In this document: piece after piece, positions 34,073 through 42,698 of the stretch | Layout: each line of letters starts with the position of its first letter | Position numbering within the stretch: the first letter of the stretch is position 1 | DNA from: Tanticharoenia sakaeratensis NBRC 103193 | Lineage (GTDB): Bacteria; Pseudomonadota; Alphaproteobacteria; Acetobacterales; Acetobacteraceae | Assembly (NCBI RefSeq): GCF_000963885.1 | Contig: NZ_BALE01000007.1 | Coordinates: forward strand, 1-42,698 | Reading direction: 5' to 3' | Length of the DNA: 42,698 bases | Notes under the pieces: model-generated | What the model was told of the DNA's origin: nothing | Seen by the model: only the letters and a program-made list of their open reading frames with translations | The model's database searches: none | Position numbers and translations under genes: made by a program

Positions 34073-34593
34073 TGCCGAAGGCCGCAAAGCAGGACACGGG
34101 CGCACAGGCCGCGCCATCGAAGAAGACATCGCCGAAGAAGGCCGTCGGGAAAGCGGCGCTGAAATCGCCGCAGAAGAAGGCGGCGGGAAAGAAGGCCGCC
34201 CCGAAGAAGACATCCGCGCTGCCGGCGCTGAAGGAGCTGCGCACAGCACCCTCGCGCGAGACAGGCGCGGACGTGCTGGACAGGCTGTTCGATGTCGTGA
34301 CCTCACGCCGCGGTGCCGATCCCGCCCTGAGTCACTCGGCCCGCCTCCTTGCCCGCGGGCGGCGCAAGATCGCACAGAAGTTCGGCGAGGAAGCCGTCGA
34401 GTGCCTGATCGAAGCCGTGGCCGGCAATGCGCGCGAACTGATCGGCGAGAGTGCGGACGTGCTCTACCATCTGGTCGTGATGTGGGTCGATGTGGGTATT
34501 CGTCCCGACGACGTGTGGGCCGAGCTTGCCCGACGCGAAGGCACCAGCGGTGTTGCGGAAAAAGCTGCCCGCCCGCACGATCCCCTCGCCTGA
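34072..34593 (+). CDS. hisE: Phosphoribosyl-ATP pyrophosphatase HisE with Lys/Ala-rich N-terminal tail
   Basis: This encodes 173 residues. Residues about 60-160 are a normal HisE ([50 protein letters not shown] ... [13 protein letters not shown]). The first about 50 residues are an unusual Lys/Ala/Pro tail with repeated KKA, PKK and GKK, resembling histone-H1-like bacterial tails. The enzyme hydrolyses phosphoribosyl-ATP. The tail may be nucleic-acid binding or simply disordered. The start is fixed by overlap with the hisF stop (TAATG). Confidence 0.92.
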
Positions 34594-34606
34594 AGGAGCA
34601 AGCCCC

Positions 34607-34987
34607 ATGGCTGTCAGCGGTCTCGGCCCTTACGATCCGAACAACATTTTCGCAAAGATCCTCCGGGGTGAGATCCCCTGCAACCGGGTCTTCGAAAACG
34701 AGCATGCGCTGGCGTTTCGCGACATCGCACCGCGTGCGCCGATGCATATCCTGGTGATCCCGAAAGGTCCCTACGTATCGTTCGCCGATTTCAGCCAGCG
34801 TGCGACCGATGCCGAGATCGTAGGCCTGACCCGTGCGATCGGCCATGTGGCCCACACGCTCGGGCTTGAAGAGGCCGGCTATCGCGTGCTGAGCAACATG
34901 GGCCAGCACGCCGGACAGGAAGTGCCGCATTTCCACGTGCACCTCTTCGCGGGTCGTCCTTTGGGTGAAATGCTGCCTTCAGCGTAA
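34607..34987 (+). CDS. HIT family nucleotide hydrolase/transferase
   Basis: This encodes 126 residues from ATG 34607 with GAAGGAG upstream. Motifs are IFAKILRGEIPCNRVFEN, AFRDIAPRAPMHILVIPK and the histidine triad VPHFHVHLFAG. HIT proteins of this type hydrolyse adenosine phosphoramidates or similar nucleotides. It lies 13 bp after hisE, an arrangement frequent in alphaproteobacteria. Confidence 0.93.
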   Translation: MAVSGLGPYDPNNIFAKILRGEIPCNRVFENEHALAFRDIAPRAPMHILVIPKGPYVSFADFSQRATDAEIVGLTRAIGHVAHTLGLEEAGYRVLSNMGQHAGQEVPHFHVHLFAGRPLGEMLPSA

Positions 34988-35059
34988 AACCTCTATCCAG
35001 CGTTCGATGGGCTCTTGCCATCTTGCCGATATTCCCCTAGGAACGCGCCCACGCCTCAC

Positions 35060-35135
35060 GTCCCATTCGTCTAGAGGCCTAGGACACCGCCCTCTCACGG
35101 CGGCAACAGGGGTTCGAATCCCCTATGGGACGCCA
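35060..35135 (+). tRNA. tRNA-Glu (anticodon CUC)
   Basis: This 76-nt cloverleaf has acceptor GTCCCAT/ATGGGAC, an anticodon arm CCGCC-CTCTCAC-GGCGG giving CUC, a T arm CAGGGG-TTCGAAT-CCCCTA and a genomically encoded CCA end. Confidence 0.96.
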
Positions 35136-36376
35136 ATCCTGTCTGGCAATCGCGTCAGGCGTTAGCGTAAAATCAGGTTGTCACGCTGCAAATTCGGCAG
35201 TGCTTTCGGTCGATCGCTGCTCCGGGTGCCCGGAAACGTATCGATGACTGGAACGAAAGCCGTTGCGAACACCGATGACCCGTCAACGGGTCGTTCCCGC
35301 CGACGACGCTAATCATCGTTATCGAACCCTGACGCGCCGATCTTCTGAACTGGCAGGGACGATACCTTTTCAGTCCGCGATAGGGTGATGACAGGTCAAT
35401 GAGTGGCCTGGTTCTGCTCTAACACCCAGACCGCCGCTGCATCACCGGACGCCTTGAACTCAAGAGCCTCGACCGCCGCCTCTCTCTTCTCGCCAGACTC
35501 GCCAGGATTCCGAAGGACACGCCCGTCAGCTTGGCCTTATGCTCACCGGCGTCTAAACTTCCGTGATGCGGCTGCATGCCTTTGCATGACGGCCCGACAG
35601 CCGCCTCGAGCATTTCTGCCGGGCATACCCCTCCCTAAGATGACCTCCGCGACTTTTAGTTGGTCCCACCGACGCTCTCGGGCGCCAATACATGCATCAT
35701 ATTGGCTTCGAAAGCAGATCAGAAGTTTTCCAAAATATGGCGGATTTATAAAGAGTTTTACTTTTGCCAAAGAATATCTCCTGCGAAAAAGCTGCTGTGC
35801 AGATTTTTGGGCGGCGTGCAGAGAAGAAGGAAGCAAGGCAAAAGGCGCCAACAGTTTCAGCGCGAGGCTTTGTTTTAACGAAAGAGCCCTGCATGCAACG
35901 CACCGGGTTGCGACAGAGGCCGCATGCCGGAGGCCTACTGCCGGTGAGCCATTGGACCAAACGTCGATCTCGGCGATGACCGCGATTTGCCGGACGCAAT
36001 GTCGAAAATTTAACAAGAACAAGACCCGTGGCGCGTGGTGTTTACACACCGCGTTACTCGTAGGCGGCAAAGAAAATAAAGTCCAACGCATCCGACGACC
36101 CCACTACAGGCAATATCGAACAAAGGGTCTTGCACCCGGCGAACAGATCGTATCGGAATACAAAATCATTTCGGCGCATGAGTGACCCCACGAAGCGGCG
36201 CAAAGCTGCTTAACCATCGTCGGCCAATTCTTCGAGCCGATCCTCGCCCGCTTTCCCACCTCACATGCGGGAGACCACCCGACACTCACCTTACTTAAGA
36301 CAAACTGGAAGAATCGACCAGATTTGCATCAGGCTCGTCCACAAGACCGTCAGAGCCGGGGTAATGCCATCAAAAC
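35136..36376. other. Gene-poor 1.2-kb stretch
   Basis: No convincing gene is seen. Open frames at 35403-36185 (plus) and 35543-36091 (minus) overlap each other and have no family motif, ribosome binding site or coding-like composition. Base composition is less GC-rich and patchier than the flanking chromosome. Short hairpins occur at 35221-35234 (TCCGGG/CCCGGA) and 35277-35292 (GACCCGT/ACGGGTC). It may be decayed mobile DNA downstream of the tRNA, but no transposase or integrase remnant is recognisable. Confidence 0.5.
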
Positions 36377-36417
36377 TTGACTTACGACGCGGTTTTCTCT
36401 ATATTAGACTATAGTCT
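36377..36417 (+). promoter_or_regulatory. Sigma-70-type promoter with overlapping palindrome
   Basis: TTGACT (36377-36382), a 17-bp spacer and TATATT (36400-36405) form a near-consensus promoter. It is followed directly by the perfect palindrome AGACTATAGTCT (36406-36417) at the expected transcription start, an operator position. It faces the secreted-protein gene across a leader of about 150 nt, which holds a small GCCTCC/GGAGGC hairpin near 36525. Confidence 0.6.
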
Positions 36418-36567
36418 GCTTGTATCTCGACATCTGATTCGCGACGGCCATTTCGAGCGCGTGCGCAAGCTTTTCGAGCAGCCGTATTATCAATTGAAAA
36501 TCTGACATACCTTGAGCTGCCTCCACGGGAGGCGGTAGCAATTTCCGTTTAGAGCAGGGACGTGAGC

Positions 36568-38691
36568 ATGCCGGCCTCTCGATATACAAATGCTTTCATT
36601 TTCTTGGTGGCGCTACCAACCGCCGCATCGGCAGCTTCCGCGATTCAGGCATATCGCACCCAGACGGGGCAGTATTCCAAAACGCTTCTGACGACGCCGG
36701 TCGGCAGCAACAATGCGCCGCTCGTTTCCACCTACAAAGGGTCTGACGGTCAATGGCACCCGCTGGTCGTCACCCAGCAAGTCTGCTCGCTCGATGCCAA
36801 TGGAGCACCGCAGGGTTGCGATAACCTGACAACGAGCCTGATCGGCCAGCCTTCGGGTATCGCGGGCCTCGATGCTCACGGCAATCTGACGAACAATTTC
36901 ACGGGATCGATCAACGGGCTGGAAGCCGCCGCTCTTGTCGGCGGCGGCGCCGTGCTCGCACCCGTTTCGTCACCCATCCTGACGGGCGCGCCCCTGACGT
37001 CTGCGGGCCAGCAGCCTCTGATCAGTCTCGGCCGCTTCCCGATCGGCACCTCGCTGTCCGACAGCCGGATCTCGGATCCGTTCCAGTCGCCCGACGCACT
37101 GTATATTGGTGGACTGCCGACCCAAGGGTGGGCCGCGACCAATGGATCAGCGAACAACGATCAGGCACGACCCGGCTCCCTTGTTGTGACCGGACAACCG
37201 TGGGGGCCATTCAATGCAGCGGCGATCGAGAGCCTGCTGATGAGTTCCAGTGTAGATTCGCAGAACGGTGTATGTGCTACTGACTGGCGGCAAGGACCGG
37301 GCCATATCTGCGGTGCAGACGGCGTCGGACAGTATATTGGCGTGACAAATGTGGAGGCCATGATTGTCGGCAACGTGGCGAGTTACACGGCCAACTCTGT
37401 GGTGCTTAAGACACCGCTGACAACTGCTCAGATGGCCCAGCTTCGCGTCGGCATGTATATCACGACGAACACCTTGAACCCGACGTCCGTTTCGGCCACG
37501 TCTACAGATTACTGGGGAAACGAGAAGGTTACGCAACAAAATTACTACCTATCCGTAATCTCGGGATGGAGTTCCGATGGAACGACAATCAACGTTTCCG
37601 GTTGGGACATACCTGGAGCGTCATCACACCCGACCGGGCAGATTCCGGGCTCGCAGACAGGCGATGCACTGGACACATGGGCCTCAAATTACGGATCACA
37701 AGTTGTCTTCATTGGCAATCCCAACGACGGCAGCGCGCGTAATGAATACCTCGATTACAAAGGATATCATGCGGGTGATGATACCACCGGCGCGACACAG
37801 ACAATTGGACAGGCCACGGCCCTTGCGCACGCCCTGACTGGCGATGAAATGGATTTACGCTATTGGGCGACGCGGCCTAACGAGGTCCATCTCGATGGCC
37901 TGACCATCTCCATCGCCGGCGACAGCGGCACTCCGCTCGGCCGCGCGGCCCTGACGCCGGACAGCTACGGGCTGGCGATCTCAGGCGATGTGCACAATTC
38001 CCTTGAGCTTGATGGCCCCAGCGATGGGAATACCATTTTATCACATAGTTTTTATCTGCATGGAAATGAAGGTGTGCAGACGCTTGGCGGGGTGAATCGT
38101 CCAGTTCAGACGCTATTTGGGTTCTCCGGCGAAGTAGACGGAGATAGCTCTTATAACCTGATGGGCTGGCTCAAGAAGGACAACACGACTGCAAACGGGA
38201 TCTCAGGCGCCTCTTTCCACCTCGGCATCGTCGACAATGGTTACGCAAACTCACTCGATCCGAGCCAAAATGGTGCAGGCGAGATCGTGTGGAACCAAAA
38301 TGGCACAAATCAAGGTGGATTGTCCCTATGCGGTGCCAACGCGTGCGGTATCGACGTGCTGCCCGGCGGGCAGGTCAAGCTTGACCAGCAAATGAACTCT
38401 ACGGCACCGATCGCTATGATGGCCGGAGAACCGATCCAGTTCGTCCCGTCCGACAATAATGGCTACTCGTATTGGTATGCCCCACCGTCGGTTGGCGGTC
38501 TCACGCTGTCAGCCAAGACCTACCAAGGAGGTGACGCCTATATTACGGCGTATATGTATCAAGAAGGTCTATACACCCCCTCCTCCTCTTCCTCCACCTG
38601 CACGACAGGACAGTTCACTGACGATTCGAATTATCATTACGTCTGTGTGGCCACAAACACGTGGAAGCGCGTTGCTCTGAGTTCGTTCTAA
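36568..38691 (+). CDS. Large secreted protein of unknown function
   Basis: This encodes 707 residues from ATG 36568 (GTG 36562 also possible; GGGA about 8 nt upstream). The signal peptide is about residues 1-22 (NAFIFLVALPTAASA). The mature part is rich in Gly, Ser, Thr and Asn and low in charge, with segments such as TTPVGSNNAPLVSTYKGSDG and GQPSGIAGLDAHGNLTNNFTG. The C-terminal end is CTTGQFTDDSNYHYVCVATN, then TWKRVAL. The composition resembles phage tail-spike or surface-appendage proteins, but no family is claimed. It has its own promoter and terminator and lies next to glycosyltransferase-like genes, so it could be a glycosylated surface protein (inference). Confidence 0.7.
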   Translation: MPASRYTNAFIFLVALPTAASAASAIQAYRTQTGQYSKTLLTTPVGSNNAPLVSTYKGSDGQWHPLVVTQQVCSLDANGAPQGCDNLTTSLIGQPSGIAGLDAHGNLTNNFTGSINGLEAAALVGGGAVLAPVSSPILTGAPLTSAGQQPLISLGRFPIGTSLSDSRISDPFQSPDALYIGGLPTQGWAATNGSANNDQARPGSLVVTGQPWGPFNAAAIESLLMSSSVDSQNGVCATDWRQGPGHICGADGVGQYIGVTNVEAMIVGNVASYTANSVVLKTPLTTAQMAQLRVGMYITTNTLNPTSVSATSTDYWGNEKVTQQNYYLSVISGWSSDGTTINVSGWDIPGASSHPTGQIPGSQTGDALDTWASNYGSQVVFIGNPNDGSARNEYLDYKGYHAGDDTTGATQTIGQATALAHALTGDEMDLRYWATRPNEVHLDGLTISIAGDSGTPLGRAALTPDSYGLAISGDVHNSLELDGPSDGNTILSHSFYLHGNEGVQTLGGVNRPVQTLFGFSGEVDGDSSYNLMGWLKKDNTTANGISGASFHLGIVDNGYANSLDPSQNGAGEIVWNQNGTNQGGLSLCGANACGIDVLPGGQVKLDQQMNSTAPIAMMAGEPIQFVPSDNNGYSYWYAPPSVGGLTLSAKTYQGGDAYITAYMYQEGLYTPSSSSSTCTTGQFTDDSNYHYVCVATNTWKRVALSSF

Positions 38692-38693
38692 AT

Positions 38694-38724
38694 CGGGTGC
38701 CATGCCTCAACGGCATGGCACCCG
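38694..38724 (+). terminator. Hairpin terminator after secreted-protein gene
   Basis: A perfect 13-bp stem, CGGGTGCCATGCC / GGCATGGCACCCG, with a 5-nt loop begins 2 nt after the stop codon. The following bases (ACGCATTTCC) are only weakly U-rich. The 280 bp from here to the next gene contain no supported gene. Confidence 0.75.
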
Positions 38725-39003
38725 ACGCATTTCCTCCTTGATCGTCACTGATATCCGATCGAGCGAATGCGGCGGAAGGAGTTGCAGGTCAGACCAATTA
38801 AGGCTCGTCCATTGCGTTAGCCATCGCGCCACTAGGTATGCCTCACGCCCAACGCAAAACCTGCGCTGGACACAAGCAACCCGTCATGGATCGCCCCAGA
38901 CCTACGACGATCTGGAATCCAGATCGCTCGGCGCTGATTGTCAGGTTGGGCCGACGCCGCTATGGTTCGAATGTATTGTCAACAGCGCGAGCACTCCTAC
39001 CCA

Positions 39004-40383
39004 ATGCCTCAGAAGACCGCCGTGCTGTTCAAGTGCCACTCATGGGACGACACGATCGACCGATCCTATGCCCGTTGCAAGATGCATGCTTCCCGATCGG
39101 ACATCTTCATCCTCTATGACAACTCACGTGGCACATGTGAGATTCCCGAAGACCTGCAACGCAGTGAACGCGTCTTCTTCACTCCCTACAGCGATATCGA
39201 GGCCCTCGGTATTGCTTGGGGTAGCGAGCGCGACAATCTGGGTGGTTATTGGTATAACGGCGACTACCATCAGAATCTATTTATTTTGAAACATCCCGAA
39301 TACGACTACATTAGCTCGGTCGAAAACGATGTCGCCATTCAGAACGATATCGATGCTATTTTCGACGATATGGCTGCCCGTCAGATCGACGCCGTCTACA
39401 AACACGTTACCAGCCGCAATGAGTGGTGGTCGCATACCGGCAATTGTGAAGGCTATTACGACACCACGCAGCACATCCATAAAGGCCTTTTTTGTATCTC
39501 GTTTTTCTCCCGCACCGCCGCCATGCTGATAGCGCGCCGCCGTTTCGAGATGTCACACTTGAAACGCACGCAACGCCTTGAAACATGGCCTATCGGCGAA
39601 GCCGTCATGCCACACGAGATGCATCTCGCCGGGATGAAGACTGAAGATTTAGCCAGCTACTGCGATACACTTAACCAATATGACTGGGCACCTTGCTATT
39701 TGGAGCGCGAAATTGACCCGGCAAGTGGTCGTACTTTTGTGCATCCTGTGACGGAGTTAAACAGAAAGTTTATTGTCTCCAATTTCATCCAAGACTATCG
39801 ATGCCTGATATCAGTCGAGAATCTTGAGCACGGTTCGTCACGAAATCGGGCACGCATTATAAATGATCTGGAAGTGTATTCTCGCCTCTACCATCACAAC
39901 CATGTCTACCCTCACCCAGCCATCCGTGAACCGATTTTATCTGACGCCCGCGAGTTCCTACCAAGGGAATATTGCCGTTTAATTAGCGGAGCATATGAGA
40001 TAGACGTCAGCACTATAACAACGCAATTAGGCACCCCTCAGCAACAGGCCGCGCGTGTCGTCGCACCCCTTCCAAATTACGATATTGAAATCAATATTTT
40101 CTTTGAAAAAGAAAGACGTTTGACACTTAATGTTCCCGGCGAAAACACGTCGGTTATCTTCGCCGCGCGCGATCGTAACGTATTGCACGACCTGCGCGTT
40201 CGGGCATTTGATCATTACGGAAAAGAAATAGGCGTCGATCCATCTTATCTAGTGCACAACGTAGGTGAGCTTGCGTTTTTTGAATGCCAACTTCCGTTAG
40301 GTGCCGAGAACATAATTCTCGACCAAAACACCACAAAAGAAGTATGGCTCAATTTTCTACGCTTGATACCGACTGCATCTTAG
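39004..40383 (+). CDS. Putative glycosyltransferase-like protein
   Basis: This encodes 459 residues from ATG 39004 (MPQKTAVLFKCHSWDD); an upstream frame to 38938 lacks a good start. The N-terminal 300 residues look like a GT-A fold: a hydrophobic beta strand with CHSWD, DIFILYDNS, HPEYDYISSVENDVAI in the place of the acidic DxD region, then a long mixed region with WSHTGNCEGYYD and EAVMPHEMHLA. The last about 130 residues form a separate beta-rich part. No signal peptide. The 3' third is clearly more AT-rich than the neighbours, suggesting recent transfer. The call rests on fold-like patterns, not a named signature. Confidence 0.5.
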   Translation: MPQKTAVLFKCHSWDDTIDRSYARCKMHASRSDIFILYDNSRGTCEIPEDLQRSERVFFTPYSDIEALGIAWGSERDNLGGYWYNGDYHQNLFILKHPEYDYISSVENDVAIQNDIDAIFDDMAARQIDAVYKHVTSRNEWWSHTGNCEGYYDTTQHIHKGLFCISFFSRTAAMLIARRRFEMSHLKRTQRLETWPIGEAVMPHEMHLAGMKTEDLASYCDTLNQYDWAPCYLEREIDPASGRTFVHPVTELNRKFIVSNFIQDYRCLISVENLEHGSSRNRARIINDLEVYSRLYHHNHVYPHPAIREPILSDAREFLPREYCRLISGAYEIDVSTITTQLGTPQQQAARVVAPLPNYDIEINIFFEKERRLTLNVPGENTSVIFAARDRNVLHDLRVRAFDHYGKEIGVDPSYLVHNVGELAFFECQLPLGAENIILDQNTTKEVWLNFLRLIPTAS

Positions 40384-40502
40384 CATTGAGCCTTAAGGAA
40401 ATTTCACGGACACCAAGCTCGGATCGTCCGCCCAACACCAAAAACGATGGCGCGAGCCAAGTTATCAGCCGCGTGAATTCGGCATATAGGATCTGAGGAC
40501 TG

Positions 40503-42392
40503 ATGTCGGCATTTTATCAGATAATTACCAGCCATGACGCGGTCGTCGTCAACGCAAAAAGCTATGGCGAGCTGGGCAATCTGGCGACCCGCATCGACGC
40601 CCTGGGGGAACTCTACGCGCCGGTGGCGGCCATCGCCGTACCGTCCATGCCGTCGCATGTGTTTCTGGTTGGTGCCGAGCACCCCGTCCCGTTGAGGATC
40701 GCTCTATCCGATCTCGCGGGTCACACGCTTGCCCTTCGCCTCCAGCCTTCCCCCGAACCGGACCAAGTTGCCCTGTCGCATCCAGTGATGTCGCAGTTCC
40801 TGTCCGCGATTATCCCGGATGAACGGAGCGGGTATGCCCGCATCGAGGGCAATCGCCGCGAGGTCTATGGTTGGGAATCGTTCCGCCTGCAGCCGTTGGA
40901 ATCCGCTGACATTACCGATCGTCTGCAATTGATTGCGGAGCGGATCGATCTGATGTTTTCCTGCGGTATCAGCGTCGATTCCATCGTCGACATGATTCGG
41001 GCCGATCAGGTTGGCGGCACTCCCGAAGTGCTCGATGCAGCCCTGCCGTTCCTTTCAACGTTCCGCCTGGAAGCGCTTGCCGCCCGGCTGCTGCATGATG
41101 AGGCCTTGTGCGAGAAGTTGGCCGTCCAGCTACCGAACGATCCGTGGGCCGTCGACGGCATCCCGGCGCTCAGGCAGTGGCTGGCACGGCGGGACGAGAA
41201 CGGCAGCACAGTGCCTGCAGCCCACTACGAGTGTCCGAAAACACAGACTGTGCTCGGCATCGTCGGCCTGCACGGGGATGCGGGCAGCCTTGCCCATGCA
41301 TGCCTTCATGCGATGCGCCGCAGCGTGATCCCGACCCGCGGGCCTGCGATTCTGGCCTGTGTGCGGAACGAAGGAATTTATCTGCTCGAATGGATCGCCT
41401 ACCATCGTGCGCTCGGGATCGAATGGTTCTTCCTATACAGCAACGATAACGACGATCGCTCAGATGGCGTCCTGCGGACGTTGGCCGAACAGGGCATCAT
41501 AACCTGGATCGACAATCCGCTTGAGCCGGGTGCGGCCGCCCAGCACAAGGCCTACGGCCATGCACTGGGAATCGTTCCCGACATCCTCGATTTCACCTGG
41601 GTTCAGGTGCTCGACGGCGACGAATTCATCGCGCTCAATCCAGAGCATTTCCCGAACATCGACGACTATCTCCGCTGGACAGAAACACGTCCGGTCGACG
41701 TCATTTCGCTGAACTGGCGCTTCCTGGCATCTGAACCTCTCGCCGATGGAGAGGAGACGCTGTTCCGGGAGCCACTGACGCTGCGGAATACCAATTTCGT
41801 CCGGTACGATGTCATTGGAGATGCAGGGAGCCGCCTCGTCAAATCGATGTTCCGTCCGGCGCAGGTCATCCAGTCGCAGGCTCATCATCCGCTCGCGTCT
41901 TCCCGCTATGCCATAACGATGTGCCTTGCGGACGGATCTCCCCATCAATGGCGCTCTCCGCCGGGGGGAATGCCCGCGAGCGCAGGGTTCGCGGACCACG
42001 TCATCTTCGAAAACATCGGAATCTACCACTACTTCTACAAATCGCCGGAAGAGTGGATGTGGAAGTCGTCGCGCAACCGGGGAGACAATCCTTCGAAAAG
42101 CGGGCTCGACCTGCGCAGTTTTGTTGACGGCTGGATCGGCAACTTCATGTCCCAGATCCATGGCGACATGCGTTCCGGGCAGGATCACTGGCTGGCATCG
42201 CAGCGTGACCGTCTGATTGCAGAGCTGGAGATGCTCAAGGGATTGCCGGGAATGGCAGAAGCCCTTCATGACGTTTACGCCACGTATCGCGAACGGGCCG
42301 CCCTGATCCGCGAGCGTCTGCGTGAAGAGAACACGCGGGACCAGCTTTCCGATCACAACAAGCCATTCTTCGATCTGATCGGAGTTCCCTGA
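40503..42392 (+). CDS. Family 2-type glycosyltransferase (Glyco_tranf_2_4) with N-terminal extension
   Basis: This encodes 629 residues. An N-terminal region of about 270 residues has no recognised family. A glycosyltransferase domain covers about 278-480 (GPAILACVRNEGIYLLEWIAYHRALGIEWFFLYSNDNDDRSDG ... FTWVQVLDGDEFIAL), with the DxD-type metal site DGDE at about 370, as in PF13704 proteins. A C-terminal helical region has FYKSPEEWMWKSSRNRG. It probably transfers a sugar to a surface polymer or protein in the cytoplasm; donor and acceptor are unknown. It lies 119 bp after the preceding gene on the same strand. Confidence 0.85.
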   Translation: MSAFYQIITSHDAVVVNAKSYGELGNLATRIDALGELYAPVAAIAVPSMPSHVFLVGAEHPVPLRIALSDLAGHTLALRLQPSPEPDQVALSHPVMSQFLSAIIPDERSGYARIEGNRREVYGWESFRLQPLESADITDRLQLIAERIDLMFSCGISVDSIVDMIRADQVGGTPEVLDAALPFLSTFRLEALAARLLHDEALCEKLAVQLPNDPWAVDGIPALRQWLARRDENGSTVPAAHYECPKTQTVLGIVGLHGDAGSLAHACLHAMRRSVIPTRGPAILACVRNEGIYLLEWIAYHRALGIEWFFLYSNDNDDRSDGVLRTLAEQGIITWIDNPLEPGAAAQHKAYGHALGIVPDILDFTWVQVLDGDEFIALNPEHFPNIDDYLRWTETRPVDVISLNWRFLASEPLADGEETLFREPLTLRNTNFVRYDVIGDAGSRLVKSMFRPAQVIQSQAHHPLASSRYAITMCLADGSPHQWRSPPGGMPASAGFADHVIFENIGIYHYFYKSPEEWMWKSSRNRGDNPSKSGLDLRSFVDGWIGNFMSQIHGDMRSGQDHWLASQRDRLIAELEMLKGLPGMAEALHDVYATYRERAALIRERLREENTRDQLSDHNKPFFDLIGVP

Positions 42393-42656
42393 AGGAGGGC
42401 TCGCAATCATTTTGACGCCTTTCTCCCTTATTGGGCTGGGAAGACAGGCGTCATTATGTCTCTTGGATCCGTACGACGCGGCATCGCTCAGCACCTTCTG
42501 TTCACCCCGGACAGGCGCAGAACTTGAGCAGGCTCACAGGAGCCAGCTCTCCAAATGGCGCCGGCGCCGGCCTGGGTTAACTCACCAGATCCATTTGGCA
42601 CTGCACGTCGACATGTATTGGCTGACGCTGAAAGCCCGCAGCGACATCCGCAAACC
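42393..42656. other. Short non-coding remainder before right IS terminus
   Basis: No supported gene is seen. The arms GACGCC (42415) and GGCGTC (42447) could form a loose hairpin after the glycosyltransferase gene. One open frame at 42412-42660 has no ribosome binding site or recognisable content and runs into the IS terminus. Confidence 0.4.
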
Positions 42657-42698
42657 CTAGAGCCGTTCCACGTTAATCCGGTTCATATCCTGCTGCTT
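42657..42698. mobile_element. Probable insertion-sequence terminus (right edge)
   Basis: This is the exact reverse complement of positions 1-42, beginning with the CTAG at 42657-42660. Together with the left edge it suggests a second copy of the same IS. The copies may be in either orientation if the IS has long perfect terminal repeats, or in inverted orientation if both edges show the same IS end. Confidence 0.6.

Noticed and set aside
35403-36185. 260-codon plus-strand frame after tRNA-Glu
   Set aside because: No motif, no ribosome binding site, irregular residue composition, and an equally long frame on the other strand. It looks like chance in gene-poor DNA.
38702-39289. 195-codon plus-strand frame after the secreted-protein gene
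   Set aside because: It starts inside the terminator stem and runs out of frame into the following gene, with no protein-like features.
42412-42660. 82-codon frame at the right edge
   Set aside because: No ribosome binding site or motif, and it ends in the IS terminus.

Overview
The window is high-GC DNA that most resembles an acetic acid bacterium (Acetobacteraceae, Alphaproteobacteria). The evidence is a his cluster in the order hisB / DUF2628 gene / hisH / GNAT-hisA / hisF / hisE / HIT, GalP-type MFS sugar transporters, a Zur-znuACB locus with an alphaproteobacterial-type operator, and alphaproteobacterial-style XRE regulators. The genus is not identified. The two ends carry the same perfect 42-nt sequence in inverted orientation, which looks like insertion-sequence termini, so the window is probably a contig bounded by two IS copies.

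Positions 1 to about 13413 are an integrated genomic island. It contains: (i) a minus-strand operon of eight mostly unrecognised genes, nearly all joined by 4-5 nt start/stop overlaps, running from 4242 off the left edge, with a divergent XRE regulator; (ii) a HTH/coiled-coil gene and a first tyrosine recombinase (5360-6655); (iii) a plus-strand three-gene operon of XRE regulator, HEPN-type Abi_C protein and membrane-anchored Mrr-type nuclease (6837-9188), which looks like a defence module; (iv) two PIN-domain toxin-antitoxin pairs (9281-11585); (v) a second tyrosine recombinase (11661-13067), preceded by phased GGAACACCT repeats and then the 3' half of a tRNA-Thr(CGU) gene, which marks the island/chromosome junction.

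Positions 13500-35135 are ordinary chromosome. They hold an MFS sugar porter; znuABC with divergent zur (zinc uptake under zinc control); an asparaginase and a second sugar porter; a TonB-dependent receptor with Cys/His/Met motifs, a DUF2946-like protein and a TonB (probably copper or another soft/transition metal); an MFS efflux protein; a small membrane protein; a minus-strand unit of nitroreductase, UbiH-family hydroxylase and nucleoside hydrolase; and the his operon followed by a HIT protein and tRNA-Glu(CUC). In the his operon the GNAT acetyltransferase and HisA share one uninterrupted reading frame, and HisE carries a Lys/Ala-rich tail.

Positions 35136-42698 look accessory. About 1.2 kb shows no credible gene. 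A strong promoter with an overlapping palindrome then precedes a large secreted protein with its own terminator, followed by two glycosyltransferase-like proteins and the right IS terminus.

The best candidates for something undescribed are the XRE/HEPN/membrane-Mrr operon, the overlap-coupled unknown operon with its internally duplicated domain, and the GNAT-HisA fusion.
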